64,000 bases of DNA from Chitinophaga varians (lineage in GTDB: Bacteria > Bacteroidota > Bacteroidia > Chitinophagales > Chitinophagaceae), in contig NZ_JACVFB010000005.1 of NCBI RefSeq assembly GCF_014529945.1, positions 620,001-684,000 of the forward strand. Reading direction: 5' to 3'. The position numbers were made by a program, and so were the translations under genes. Positions 26,825 through 35,165 of this stretch are shown here, in pieces. Positions within the stretch are counted from its first letter, which is position 1. Each line of letters opens with the position of its first letter. Below the pieces are notes generated by a model that saw nothing but the letters and a program-made list of their open reading frames with translations, did not search any database and was not told the DNA's origin.

Positions 26825-28720
26825 ATGAGCGAAAACAACATTATTAACGAACAAAACGCAGAGCAACAGGCTCCGCAGGCAGCTGCGGCAGAAACTGCGA
26901 CAAAAAAGGCTCCTGTAGTAGCAACTGCCCACGACGATTTCGATTGGAGCGTGGACAAACGTAACGTTTCTTCTTACAGCAAAGAAGAAAAAGAAAAGTA
27001 TGATCAGACTTACGACAGCACCTTCAAAGTGTTTGAAGAAAACACGCTGCTGAGCGGTACTGTAGTAGGTATTACCAACACTGACGTGGTGATCAACATC
27101 GGTTTCAAATCTGACGGCCTGATCTCCCTGAACGAATTCCGTGACTTACCGGGTCTGAAAATCGGTGACGAAGTGGAAGTGCTGGTAGTAGAAAAAGAAG
27201 ACCGCGACGGTAACCTGCACCTGAGCCGTAAACAGGCTCGCCAGAAACGTGCATGGGAAAAAATCGTGGAAGTTTACAAAACAGGCGAAGTGGTTACTGG
27301 TACTGTTACCAGCAAAACCAAAGGCGGCTTGATCGTGGACGTTTACGGTATGGAAACATTCCTGCCAGGTTCTCAGATCGACGTGAAACCGGTTACCGAC
27401 TACGACCAGTTTGTAGGCAAAACTATGGAGTTCAAAGTGGTGAAAGTAAACGAAACCATCCGCAACGCCGTAGTTTCCCACAAAGCGCTGATCGAAAGCG
27501 ATATCGAACAACAAAGAGTGGATATCATCTCCAAACTGGAAAAAGGCCAGGTATTGGAAGGTACCATCAAGAATATCACCGACTTTGGTGCGTTCATCGA
27601 CCTGGGCGGTCTGGACGGTCTGCTGTACATCACAGACATCTCCTGGGGCCGTATCTCCCATCCGAGCGAAGTGCTCCAGATGGACCAGAAAATCAACGTG
27701 GTGGTACTGGACTTCGACGACGAAAAACGTCGCATAAGCCTGGGCTACAAACAACTCACTCCGCATCCGTGGGATACTTTACCAGCTACCATCACCGAAG
27801 GTGCTAAAGTTAAAGGTAAAGTGGTTAACATCGAAGACTACGGTGCGTTCCTGGAAATCATGCCGGGCGTAGAAGGTCTGGTACACGTTTCTGAAATCTC
27901 CTGGGCTTCTACTCCTATCAACGCTAAAGAATTCTTCAAATTAGGCGAAGAATACGAAGCAGTGGTAGTTACCCTGAGCAAAGAAGAGCGTAAAATGTCT
28001 CTGTCTATCAAACAACTGACAGAAGATCCATGGTCTACTATCGAAACTAAATTCCCGGTTGACAGCCGTCACAAAGGCATCGTTAAAAACATCACTCCTT
28101 ACGGTGTGTTCGTTGAACTGGAAACTGGTATCGGTGGCATGATCCACATCTCCGACCTGAGCTGGATCAAACGTTTCAACCACCCATCTGAATACACTAA
28201 AGTAGGCAACGAAATAGATGTAGTAATCCTGGGTATTGATAAAGAAAACCGCAAACTCAGCCTCGGTCACAAACAGATCGAAGAAGATCCTTGGAACACT
28301 TTCGAAACTATCTTCCCGATCAACTCCGTACACGAAGGTACTGTTGTGAAGAAAGATGAGAAAGGTGCTACTGTTCAACTGCAATACGGCCTGGAAGCTT
28401 ACGCTCCTGCCCGTCACCTGAGAACAGAAGACGAAAAACCAATCAACGTTGAAGACGTGAAAGAATTCATGATCATCGAATTCGATCGCAGCGAAAAACG
28501 TATCCTGGTTTCTCACACCAGAGTATGGGAAAAAGCACAGGCTGAAGAAAAAGAAGCTGTTGTGAAAGAGAAGAGAGCTGAAGCTGACAAAACCCGTAAA
28601 GCAGTGAAAAACATTCAGGGTAAAGTAGAAAAAGCTACTTTAGGTGACCTGGGTGCTTTAGCTGAACTGAGAGAAAAACTGAAACAATCTGAAGGTGGCG
28701 AAGAAAAAAGCGCACAATAA
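26825..28720 (+). CDS. rpsA: 30S ribosomal protein S1
   Basis: About 631 residues. After an acidic low-complexity start (NEQNAEQQAPQAAAAETATK) come about six S1 RNA-binding repeats; several show the G.V..I..YGAF(V/I) pattern, for example GTIKNITDFGAFIDLGGLDG and GKVVNIEDYGAFLEI, and end in motifs such as RRISLGYKQL. The C-terminus is Lys/Glu-rich. S1 binds mRNA at the ribosome entrance. ATG at 26825 was preferred to one 19 codons upstream because MSENN fits the family and leaves room for the promoter. Confidence 0.95.
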   Translation: MSENNIINEQNAEQQAPQAAAAETATKKAPVVATAHDDFDWSVDKRNVSSYSKEEKEKYDQTYDSTFKVFEENTLLSGTVVGITNTDVVINIGFKSDGLISLNEFRDLPGLKIGDEVEVLVVEKEDRDGNLHLSRKQARQKRAWEKIVEVYKTGEVVTGTVTSKTKGGLIVDVYGMETFLPGSQIDVKPVTDYDQFVGKTMEFKVVKVNETIRNAVVSHKALIESDIEQQRVDIISKLEKGQVLEGTIKNITDFGAFIDLGGLDGLLYITDISWGRISHPSEVLQMDQKINVVVLDFDDEKRRISLGYKQLTPHPWDTLPATITEGAKVKGKVVNIEDYGAFLEIMPGVEGLVHVSEISWASTPINAKEFFKLGEEYEAVVVTLSKEERKMSLSIKQLTEDPWSTIETKFPVDSRHKGIVKNITPYGVFVELETGIGGMIHISDLSWIKRFNHPSEYTKVGNEIDVVILGIDKENRKLSLGHKQIEEDPWNTFETIFPINSVHEGTVVKKDEKGATVQLQYGLEAYAPARHLRTEDEKPINVEDVKEFMIIEFDRSEKRILVSHTRVWEKAQAEEKEAVVKEKRAEADKTRKAVKNIQGKVEKATLGDLGALAELREKLKQSEGGEEKSAQ

Positions 28721-28742
28721 GATCCGTTTTGGAAAATAAAAG

Positions 28743-28775
28743 AAAACCGTTCTGAGTAATCAGAACGGTTTTTTT
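28743..28775 (+). terminator. terminator of rpsA
   Basis: Stem AAAACCGTTCTG / CAGAACGGTTTT, loop AGTAAT, followed by TTTTT. It lies just after the rpsA stop. Confidence 0.9.
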
Positions 28776-28790
28776 ATTTGAGCATTTGAC

Positions 28791-28883
28791 TATTTTGGTA
28801 TTTAGATATTTAAAATGCTACGATGACCACCAGCTTATTCGGGTAAATCTTCGCTGCATTTTAAATATCTAAATATCAAAATA
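28791..28883. repeat. inverted repeat between rpsA and cyclase gene
   Basis: Arms 28791-28818 and 28856-28883 pair over 28 bases with one mismatch. They read TATTTTGGTATTTAGATATT and onward, and the loop contains ATCTTCGCTGC, which recurs in the repeat at 59936-60023. It is located between convergent genes. Confidence 0.75.
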
Positions 28884-28892
28884 AAGAAATAA

Positions 28893-29654
28893 TTAAATCA
28901 TGGCTACTACCCGCGCGGGCGCTGCACTGGCGCCTTTGATCTTCAGCGGGAAAACGGCTACTTTAAAGCCATGCGACGGCAACGCGCCCAGGTTCACCAG
29001 CTGCTCCATATGACAGTATTCTTTCTGCTGGCCTACGAGGTGTGCCTGCCAGAAATAATCGTCCTTTTCTTCCGCTTTGGCTTTCTGCACCATATACTTC
29101 AGCGGAAGATCAAATCCCCACTGATCAATACCCATTACTTTCACGCCCTGGTCTATCAGCCAATGAGTGGCCTCCGCGCTCATGCCGGTACCCCGCATCG
29201 GGTATTCACGGGTGCCAATGTATTGGTCGCGGCCTGTATAAATCAACACAATCGTGCCTGGCTGAATAACCGCCCCTGTCTGCTGCAGATTTTCCCGTAT
29301 ATCCGCCAGCGTTATCTCCTCGAAATCCGCCTTGTGTGTCATGTTGATCACTACGCCATCACCATAGCACCACTCCAGCGGTATCTGGTCGATGGTCTTG
29401 GCGGGCTGGCCGTTGACTTCCGGGGCATAGTGCCAGGGCGCATCAATGTGCGTAGCGGCATGAACGCCCATGCTCACGATCTTGTCGTCTGCCCAGCCTT
29501 CAAAACCTTTGGGGAACAGCTTCGCCGGCAGGCCCAGGAAAAAACGGATCAGCGACCGGCTTTGCCGGTGCGCCTTGTGTTTGATACGAATACGCATAAA
29601 CCAGGGGTCCTGTTTATTGTATTCGATCGTCTTAGACAGGTCAATGATTTTCAT
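28893..29654 (-). CDS. cyclase family hydrolase (kynurenine formamidase-like)
   Basis: A 253-residue metal-dependent amidohydrolase-type protein of the cyclase family. The signature HAATHIDAPWHY near residues 70-81 corresponds to HxGTHxDxPxH, the metal-binding motif, and a second conserved region reads GIDQWGFDLP near 175. KynB-type members hydrolyse N-formylkynurenine, others act on cyclic amides or are uncharacterised, so the substrate is open. No kynurenine pathway genes lie beside it. The HAD hydrolase gene lies 29 bases upstream, so the two are probably co-transcribed. Confidence 0.85.
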   Translation of the reverse strand: MKIIDLSKTIEYNKQDPWFMRIRIKHKAHRQSRSLIRFFLGLPAKLFPKGFEGWADDKIVSMGVHAATHIDAPWHYAPEVNGQPAKTIDQIPLEWCYGDGVVINMTHKADFEEITLADIRENLQQTGAVIQPGTIVLIYTGRDQYIGTREYPMRGTGMSAEATHWLIDQGVKVMGIDQWGFDLPLKYMVQKAKAEEKDDYFWQAHLVGQQKEYCHMEQLVNLGALPSHGFKVAVFPLKIKGASAAPARVVAMI

Positions 29655-29683
29655 GGAATAAGGGGTTGATATGATGAACAGAT

Positions 29684-30346
29684 TTAGTGTTGCATGAGTA
29701 AGGACAACCGCTGATCGTTGAAGTCCAGCAACGAATCCAGCTGCATGTTGGCCAGTGCATAACGCGGATCGTGCCGGTTGTGCGGCTCCGGTACCACCAC
29801 CGTGGTCATACGCGCGGCCTTGGCGGCTGTCATGCCGGTAACGGAATCTTCAAAGGCGATGCAGTCCAGCGGATCACTGTTGAGCGCTTTGGCACAGGCC
29901 AGGTACACCGCCGGATGCGGTTTGCCGTAATCCTCAAATTCTGCGGAGTATACCGCCTGAAATTTTTCGCGGATATGTAAATGCGCCAGCACCGCTTCTA
30001 TCAGCCGCAGGGGAGAAGACGAGGCCAGTCCCATTTTAAAACCTTTCGCTTTGAAAAATTCCAATATGTAGGAAAGACCTTCCATCGCTTTACCTTCTGC
30101 GATGATTTTATCCGTAACGCTGTCAATGATTTCGTTGGTTACCTGCTCGGTGCTTTTGCCTTCCCATTTAAAGTAGCTGTGCCAGTAACTCACTACTTCC
30201 CGGGTACGCAGCCCGGTGGTTTTGTGTGTCAGTTCAGATGAAAGCGTAACGCCCACCGTTGCAAAAACTTCTCTCATCGCGATGCCCCACAGTGGCTCTG
30301 AGTCTACCAGCAGGCCATCCATATCGAATATTACCGTATTGATCAT
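29684..30346 (-). CDS. HAD-superfamily sugar-phosphate phosphatase
   Basis: A 220-residue haloacid dehalogenase-like hydrolase. Motif I is FDMDGLLVDSEP (nucleophile Asp near residue 8), motif II LASSSPLRL near 113, motif III/IV GKPHPAVYLACA and AFEDSVTGMTAAKA near 165. The alpha-helical cap after motif I makes it subfamily I. The best match from memory is the YniC/hexitol-phosphatase or beta-phosphoglucomutase-like group, so the substrate is likely a sugar phosphate, unproven. It sits 29 bases before the cyclase gene on the same strand. Confidence 0.88.
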   Translation of the reverse strand: MINTVIFDMDGLLVDSEPLWGIAMREVFATVGVTLSSELTHKTTGLRTREVVSYWHSYFKWEGKSTEQVTNEIIDSVTDKIIAEGKAMEGLSYILEFFKAKGFKMGLASSSPLRLIEAVLAHLHIREKFQAVYSAEFEDYGKPHPAVYLACAKALNSDPLDCIAFEDSVTGMTAAKAARMTTVVVPEPHNRHDPRYALANMQLDSLLDFNDQRLSLLMQH

Positions 30347-30507
30347 AAGTCCATTTTACGCCGCAAAGATAATAACGGGAAGATGACCACCGCCGAATTC
30401 TTGCGGTGTGAAGTGGTGTTTATCCGTGAAAGGCGGCAGGGGAGCGGATTTTGTGGGGAAATGCCAGGCCGCTATCGACGTAGCAGCCTGGCAGGAAGAA
30501 GTACTTT

Positions 30508-30717
30508 TTATCCATGTACAAGGGGGCCGGCCAGTCCCACGGTTACCGCCGTCAATATCTGAGCGATGCCATGGGCCAGCGCTGGCCGGGTAATGCCGGT
30601 CACCACCGCCACCGAGCCCATACACAGGAACACCGTCACCAAAAGCATTATCGGCAAAACCGCCAACAAGTAACTAATCACGATCCGTCGGGGAGCAGGT
30701 TTTCTGATTTCTTTCAT
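30508..30717 (-). CDS. small membrane protein, 69 residues
   Basis: A short basic start (MKEIRKPAPRR) is followed by two hydrophobic segments (VISYLLAVLPIMLLVTVFLC and ITRPALAHGIAQILTAVTVG), so a two-span inner-membrane protein is plausible. ATG at 30717 is used; an ATG three codons upstream also exists. The gene stands alone between the HAD gene and the sulfite reductase leader. Coding character is moderate and no family is recognised. Confidence 0.5.
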   Translation of the reverse strand: MKEIRKPAPRRIVISYLLAVLPIMLLVTVFLCMGSVAVVTGITRPALAHGIAQILTAVTVGLAGPLVHG

Positions 30718-31009
30718 AGGTAACAATATTTAAATAAATGATCAGGGTAACGGGAGTTAATCTGTATAACAAAAATAGTAATTTATTTTAATGTGTTTGC
30801 CGGCGATCTGTGTTTCGGCGAACCTGCCGGAAATAGCATTCCCGGTGGGGGCCCCATAACAAAATGTTATACCAGATAAGCGGAGGTTATGATGAATAAG
30901 TCTATCCTGAATTATATCTTGTTGATTTTGAATGATTAAAACGAGTTTTTATCCATTTTGACGCATTCCCGCCTGCTGAATGTTCCCCCTTTTCACCCTA
31001 AAAAAATTT
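30718..31009. other. intergenic region upstream of the sulfur operon
   Basis: AT-rich divergent spacer. Apart from the promoter that begins at 31010 I see no feature; the minus-strand promoter for the small membrane protein was not placed. Confidence 0.35.
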
Positions 31010-31039
31010 TTGGAAAGACGGGTGGCATTTCTATCTTTG
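31010..31039 (+). promoter_or_regulatory. consensus promoter of the sulfite reductase operon
   Basis: TTG at 31010-31012, a 19-base spacer, then TATCTTTG at 31032-31039: an exact Bacteroidota housekeeping promoter. Transcription should start near 31045, about 20 bases before the leader ORF. Confidence 0.8.
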
Positions 31040-31066
31040 TATTACTCTACTAAAATTATAGGGAAT

Positions 31067-31144
31067 ATGGGTAATAGAATACGGAAGGTGATGAACGGCC
31101 ACTATAATTGTTGTTGCATGAGAGCAGCAGCGGAACGCGTGTAG
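31067..31144 (+). CDS. Cys-rich leader peptide of sulfite reductase operon
   Basis: A 25-codon ORF, ATG to TAG, with the tract NCCCM: Cys codons TGT TGT TGC at 31109-31117 followed by Met. It begins about 20 bases after the predicted transcription start and ends 46 bases before an intrinsic terminator, which itself precedes the sulfite reductase ATG. The Cys codons form the 5' arm of a hairpin with GCAGCAGC (31124-31131). This is the standard layout of an amino-acid attenuator leader, here expected to sense charged tRNA-Cys. The peptide itself probably has no other function. Conservation has not been checked. Confidence 0.7.
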   Translation: MGNRIRKVMNGHYNCCCMRAAAERV

Positions 31145-31217
31145 TATGAAACACTGATAAGTTAATAATACTAATCTCAGTTATACGACAGCCTCCGCAC
31201 ATAGCGGAGGCTTTTTT
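31110..31217 (+). promoter_or_regulatory. putative cysteine-responsive transcription attenuator
   Basis: Hairpin A pairs GTTGTTGC (31110-31117, the Cys codons) with GCAGCAGC (31124-31131), 8 bp including two G-U. The segment GCGGA (31130-31134) is complementary to TCCGC (31194-31198) in the 5' arm of the terminator. The terminator pairs GCCTCCGC (31191-31198) with GCGGAGGC (31204-31211) and is followed by six T. Inference: with little Cys-tRNA the ribosome stalls on the Cys codons, opens hairpin A, and the freed GCGGA competes with the terminator. The antiterminator pairing is only 5 bp, so this part is tentative. Confidence 0.6.
31191..31217 (+). terminator. terminator in the leader of the sulfite reductase operon
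   Basis: Perfect 8-bp GC-rich stem GCCTCCGC / GCGGAGGC, loop ACATA, then TTTTTT. It lies between the leader ORF and the first enzyme gene, with no second promoter visible after it, so transcription of the operon must read through it. Confidence 0.88.
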
Positions 31218-31262
31218 ACAACCAATACCAGCGATTTTTACCACCACCTGAAAATACTTTAT

Positions 31263-33374
31263 ATGCAAAGCTTCAGAACAGAACTTGAAAATCCCATAGT
31301 ACAGCAGGATATCATCGACCTGGAGAAGAAGATCCGCCTGTTCCGCGAAGGGGCTATCACGGACGAGAAATTCCGTAGCCTTCGTCTGGCGAGAGGGGTG
31401 TATGGTCAGCGTCAGCCCGGTGTGCAAATGGTGCGCATCAAATTACCGTATGGTAAAATGACGCTGCAACAGTGGAAACGTATCACAGAAGTATCCGACG
31501 AATATGCTACCAGCAACCTGCACCTGACTACCCGTCAGGATGTACAGATACACTATGTAAGCCTCGACAGAACACCCGAATTGTGGCATACGCTGGAGCA
31601 GGATGAAATCACCATCCGCGAAGCCTGCGGTAACACTGTCCGTAACATCACGGCTTCTGACCGCGCCGGCATAGACCCTGAGGAGCCATTTGATATCACT
31701 CCCTACGCTGATGCTACCTTCCGCTATTTCCTGCGCAACCCGGTGAGCCAGGAGATGGGCCGTAAAATAAAAATCGCTTTCTCCTCTTCTGAAAAAGATA
31801 CTGCCTGGGCTTTCATGCACGACTTCGGCATGATCCCCAAAGTAAAAATCATCGACGGCAAAGAAGTGCGCGGATTCAAAGTACTGGTAGGCGGTGGCCT
31901 GGGTGCACAGCCCTTCCTCGCCAAACCGGTATACGAGTTTCTGGAAACAGACCTGCTCATTCCCTATATCGAAAACGTATTGCGCGTATTCGACCGCCAC
32001 GGTGAAAGGACCAGCCGTAACAAAGCCCGCATGAAATTCCTCATCCAGAAAATAGGTATGGAGGAATTTGAACGCCTCGTGAAAGAAGAATACAAAGCAG
32101 TGAAAGTGAAAAGCGTGCCGGTAGATGCTGACGCCTGGCCACAAACGACGCCACCGGTGATTGGTGAAATACCAGCCTACGAAATCAAAAATCCGGCGAA
32201 ATACGAAGCGTGGAAAAAGACCAACGTGTTTGAACAAAAACAAAAAGGTTACTACGGCGCTTATGTGAAAATCACCCTGGGCAATATTGGTTCCGCTGTC
32301 AGCCGCCAGCTGATCGAAGCGCTGCGCCCGGTGATCGCGGATGACGTAAGAGTGACCGCCAATCAGGGCCTGTTGCTGAAATTCATCCTGCCGGAGCATC
32401 TGCCTTATGTGTACAGCGCACTGGAAGCAGCTGGCTTCGCTGAACCGGGATTTGACAGCATCGCGGATATCACCGCCTGCCCCGGCACAGATACCTGCAA
32501 CCTCGGTATCTCCAACAGCACCGGTATCGCTAAAGTACTGGAGTCTGTTATCGTTGACGAATTCCCCGACCTGATCTACAACAAAGACATCAAAATAAAA
32601 ATCAGCGGCTGTATGAACTCCTGCGGCCAGCATGGTATCGCCAGCATCGGCTTCCATGGCTCGTCCATGAAGAGCGGTGGTAAAGTATTACCTGCCCTTC
32701 AGGTACTGCTGGGCGGCGGTATCGTTGGCGACGGCGTAGGGCGTGTAGCCGATAAGGTGATTAAAGTGCCCAGCCGCCGCGGCCCCGATGTATTGCGCAG
32801 CCTCCTGCATGATTACGAAATCAACGGCGCGGAAAATGAACTGTTCAACGAGTATTACGACCGTCAGGGTGAAAAGTACTTCTATGAACTGCTGAAACCA
32901 TTGGCTGATCTCACTACCATTACGCCCGCAGATTACATCGACTGGGGCCAGGTGGAAGACTACGCTACCGCGATTGGTGTAGGCGAGTGCGCCGGTGTTA
33001 TCATCGACCTGGTGGCTACCCTGCTGCTGGAAGCGGAAGAAAAAATTGAGTTCGCCAATATCGCCATCAGTAAAGGTGCTTACGCAGATGGTATCTATCA
33101 CGCTTACTCTTCCTTTGTACAGGGCGCCAAAGCACTGTTGCTCGGCGAAGCCGTAAGCGGCAATACCCAGATCGGTATCATCAACGATTTCGATAAACAT
33201 TTCGTGGCAACAGGCAAGTTCAGCTTCGAGACAGATTTCAAAACACAGGTATTGCAGATTAACGGCAACGAGCCTACGGAAAGTTTCGCAAAAACCTATT
33301 TCCAGCAGGCACTGTCTTTTTACAATGCAGCACAGGCTTATCGGCAGAAATCCGCTGAACCGGCGCAGGCATAA
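31263..33374 (+). CDS. sulfite reductase (siroheme/4Fe-4S), with C-terminal extension
   Basis: A 703-residue member of the siroheme-dependent nitrite/sulfite reductase family, reducing sulfite to sulfide for cysteine synthesis. The N-terminal half has the ferredoxin-like substrate domain (NLHLTTRQDVQIHYV, NTVRNITASDRAG). The cluster and siroheme ligands are CPGTDTCNLG near residue 406 and GCMNSCGQHG near 449 (C-x5-C and C-x3-C). After about residue 570 comes an all-helical extension (ISKGAYADGIYHAYSSFVQG) resembling a HEPN-type helical bundle, not present in classic CysI. Assignment to sulfite rather than nitrite rests on the Cys leader and the siroheme genes; nitrite is the alternative. It is the first gene of a three-gene operon. 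Confidence 0.88.
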   Translation: MQSFRTELENPIVQQDIIDLEKKIRLFREGAITDEKFRSLRLARGVYGQRQPGVQMVRIKLPYGKMTLQQWKRITEVSDEYATSNLHLTTRQDVQIHYVSLDRTPELWHTLEQDEITIREACGNTVRNITASDRAGIDPEEPFDITPYADATFRYFLRNPVSQEMGRKIKIAFSSSEKDTAWAFMHDFGMIPKVKIIDGKEVRGFKVLVGGGLGAQPFLAKPVYEFLETDLLIPYIENVLRVFDRHGERTSRNKARMKFLIQKIGMEEFERLVKEEYKAVKVKSVPVDADAWPQTTPPVIGEIPAYEIKNPAKYEAWKKTNVFEQKQKGYYGAYVKITLGNIGSAVSRQLIEALRPVIADDVRVTANQGLLLKFILPEHLPYVYSALEAAGFAEPGFDSIADITACPGTDTCNLGISNSTGIAKVLESVIVDEFPDLIYNKDIKIKISGCMNSCGQHGIASIGFHGSSMKSGGKVLPALQVLLGGGIVGDGVGRVADKVIKVPSRRGPDVLRSLLHDYEINGAENELFNEYYDRQGEKYFYELLKPLADLTTITPADYIDWGQVEDYATAIGVGECAGVIIDLVATLLLEAEEKIEFANIAISKGAYADGIYHAYSSFVQGAKALLLGEAVSGNTQIGIINDFDKHFVATGKFSFETDFKTQVLQINGNEPTESFAKTYFQQALSFYNAAQAYRQKSAEPAQA

Positions 33375-33402
33375 TTTTGATCATCTTTTAATACTACACG
33401 TC

Positions 33403-34179
33403 ATGCAACAGATACAACCGAAACTCACATTGGTAGGCGCCGGTCCCGGCGATCCGGAACTGATTACCGTGAAAGGAATGAAAGCCATTCAGGAAGCGAA
33501 GGTCATCCTCTATGATGCCTTGTCCAGCAATGAACTGCTGGATTACGCACCTGCCGGTTGCCTCCGCCGTTTTGTTGGAAAACGGGCAGGCATGCATGTG
33601 TATTCCCAGGATGAAATCAACCGCATGATTGTAAAATATGCGCTCAGCTACGGCAGCGTGGTAAGGCTCAAAGGCGGCGACTCTTTTGTGTTTGGCCGCG
33701 GTCAGGAGGAAATAGCATTTGCCCAACAATTTGGCATCACGGCAGAAGTAGTACCGGGTATCTCCAGTGCTATTTCTGTCCCGGGTGTCAATAAAATACC
33801 GGTAACCGCCCGCAACGTCAGCGAAGGCTTTTGGGTGATCACCGGTAATACCCGCAACGGTAACCTCTCCCGCGACCTCGAATATGCCATCCAGGCCAAC
33901 ACCACCGTGGTAATCCTCATGGGTATGAGCAAACTGGCGGAAATAGCGACTATCTTCACCAACAGCGGCAGAGGTGATACCCCCGCCGCTATCATTCAGA
34001 ACGGAACGCTGCCCAACCAGCAAATCGGTATGGGCCGCGTAGCGGACCTGCAGGAGATCGCTGCGCAGCAGCAGCTGTGCAATCCAGCCATCATTGTGGT
34101 AGGGGAGGTAGTACGATTTCATGAAGATTTTGCCGCCCTGCAGACCAAAGTAGCCGAAGAACTTAAAATCGCTGTATAA
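33403..34179 (+). CDS. cobA: uroporphyrinogen-III C-methyltransferase
   Basis: A 258-residue SAM-dependent enzyme that methylates uroporphyrinogen III at C-2 and C-7 to precorrin-2, the first step to siroheme. Motifs: LTLVGAGPGDPELITVKG at the start, VRLKGGDSFVFGRGQEE near residue 90, and EVVPGISSAISVPG near 118. Length is that of a stand-alone CobA/SUMT. ATG at 33403 is chosen; a longer ORF would overlap the end of the sulfite reductase gene. It abuts the next gene with zero bases between, so the two are translated together. It supplies siroheme for the reductase upstream. Confidence 0.95.
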   Translation: MQQIQPKLTLVGAGPGDPELITVKGMKAIQEAKVILYDALSSNELLDYAPAGCLRRFVGKRAGMHVYSQDEINRMIVKYALSYGSVVRLKGGDSFVFGRGQEEIAFAQQFGITAEVVPGISSAISVPGVNKIPVTARNVSEGFWVITGNTRNGNLSRDLEYAIQANTTVVILMGMSKLAEIATIFTNSGRGDTPAAIIQNGTLPNQQIGMGRVADLQEIAAQQQLCNPAIIVVGEVVRFHEDFAALQTKVAEELKIAV

Positions 34180-34761
34180 ATGGAAAATCAGTTGTTTCCG
34201 GTTTTTTTTAAGCTCAACCGCCTCCACGTCCTCGTGGTAGGCGGTGGCCATATTGGGCTGGAGAAAGCGAACGCTATCCTGCAAAACTGCGCGGAAAGCA
34301 ATATCACCATAGTGTCGCTGGACTTTCTCCCCGAGCTGGAAAACATTGCCCGGCATTACCCTAACGTGGAACTTATCCGCAAACCCTTCTCCTGCGGCGA
34401 CCTGCTGGGGAAAGACCTGGTTATAGCCGCCACCAATGATAAAGAGTTGAACTATAGCGTCTGGGAAAAAGCGAAAGGAGCAAAGGTGCTGATCAATGTG
34501 GCAGACACGCCGGAACGCTGTGATTTTTATCTGGGATCTATTGTGCAGAAAGGTAATCTGAAGATTGCCATCTCCACCAATGGTAAATCACCCACCGTGG
34601 CCAAGCGGCTCAAACAAGTACTACAGGAGGCTATCCCTGATACCCTCGACGAAGTATTACATAAATTACACATCATCCGTGACAAACTGAGAGGTGATTT
34701 TGCTGCCAAAGTAAAACAGCTGAATAACATCACGGATATTCTGGTGAAGCCGGAAAACTAA
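34180..34761 (+). CDS. siroheme synthase domain protein (precorrin-2 dehydrogenase)
   Basis: A 193-residue protein with an N-terminal NAD-binding fold (LHVLVVGGGHIGLEKANAIL) followed by the Met8/CysG dimerisation part (DFYLGSIVQKGNLKIAIST, GKSPTVAKRLKQVL). It should oxidise precorrin-2 to sirohydrochlorin and may also insert iron, completing siroheme. The start is the ATG directly after the cobA stop. With cobA it reproduces, as two proteins, what enteric CysG does in one. It ends the operon. The convergent DUF488 gene begins 9 bases after its stop. Confidence 0.92.
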   Translation: MENQLFPVFFKLNRLHVLVVGGGHIGLEKANAILQNCAESNITIVSLDFLPELENIARHYPNVELIRKPFSCGDLLGKDLVIAATNDKELNYSVWEKAKGAKVLINVADTPERCDFYLGSIVQKGNLKIAISTNGKSPTVAKRLKQVLQEAIPDTLDEVLHKLHIIRDKLRGDFAAKVKQLNNITDILVKPEN

Positions 34762-34770
34762 AACGCCTGA

Positions 34771-35112
34771 TTACCCCTTTAGTACTTCCAGCAATATCTG
34801 CGCCTGGTTGTGGACCGTGTCTTTAGCCCCATATAATAAAGTTACCCGGTGATGTTTAGCTCGCTGCCGGACATCTTCCAGCAAATCTTTTTTCTCTTTC
34901 AGCTCCGCAAGATAACGGGTACGGAACTCCGCAAATTTGCCGTCCTCATGATGAAACCATTTCCGGAGCGCTTCACTTGGCGCAATTTCCTTCAGCCATT
35001 CATCCACATGGGCTTTGTCTTTAGACAGTCCCCGCGGCCATAAGCGGTCTACCAGAATACGGTATCCGTCACTTTCAGAAAAATCTTCATATACACGTTT
35101 AATCTGTATCAT
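34771..35112 (-). CDS. DUF488 family protein
   Basis: A 113-residue protein matching the short DUF488 (YeaO-like) family: IQIKRVYEDFSESDGYRILV, then DRLWPRGLSKDKAHVDEWL with its conserved WPRG motif and KWFHHEDGKFAEFRTRY. The family is widespread and its function is not established. It is convergent with the siroheme gene and divergent from the HD gene. Confidence 0.9.
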   Translation of the reverse strand: MIQIKRVYEDFSESDGYRILVDRLWPRGLSKDKAHVDEWLKEIAPSEALRKWFHHEDGKFAEFRTRYLAELKEKKDLLEDVRQRAKHHRVTLLYGAKDTVHNQAQILLEVLKG

Positions 35113-35165
35113 ATCCTGATAACGGCCGGATGGCCGGAAAAGTTTTACGTATTATCTTTACCGTT

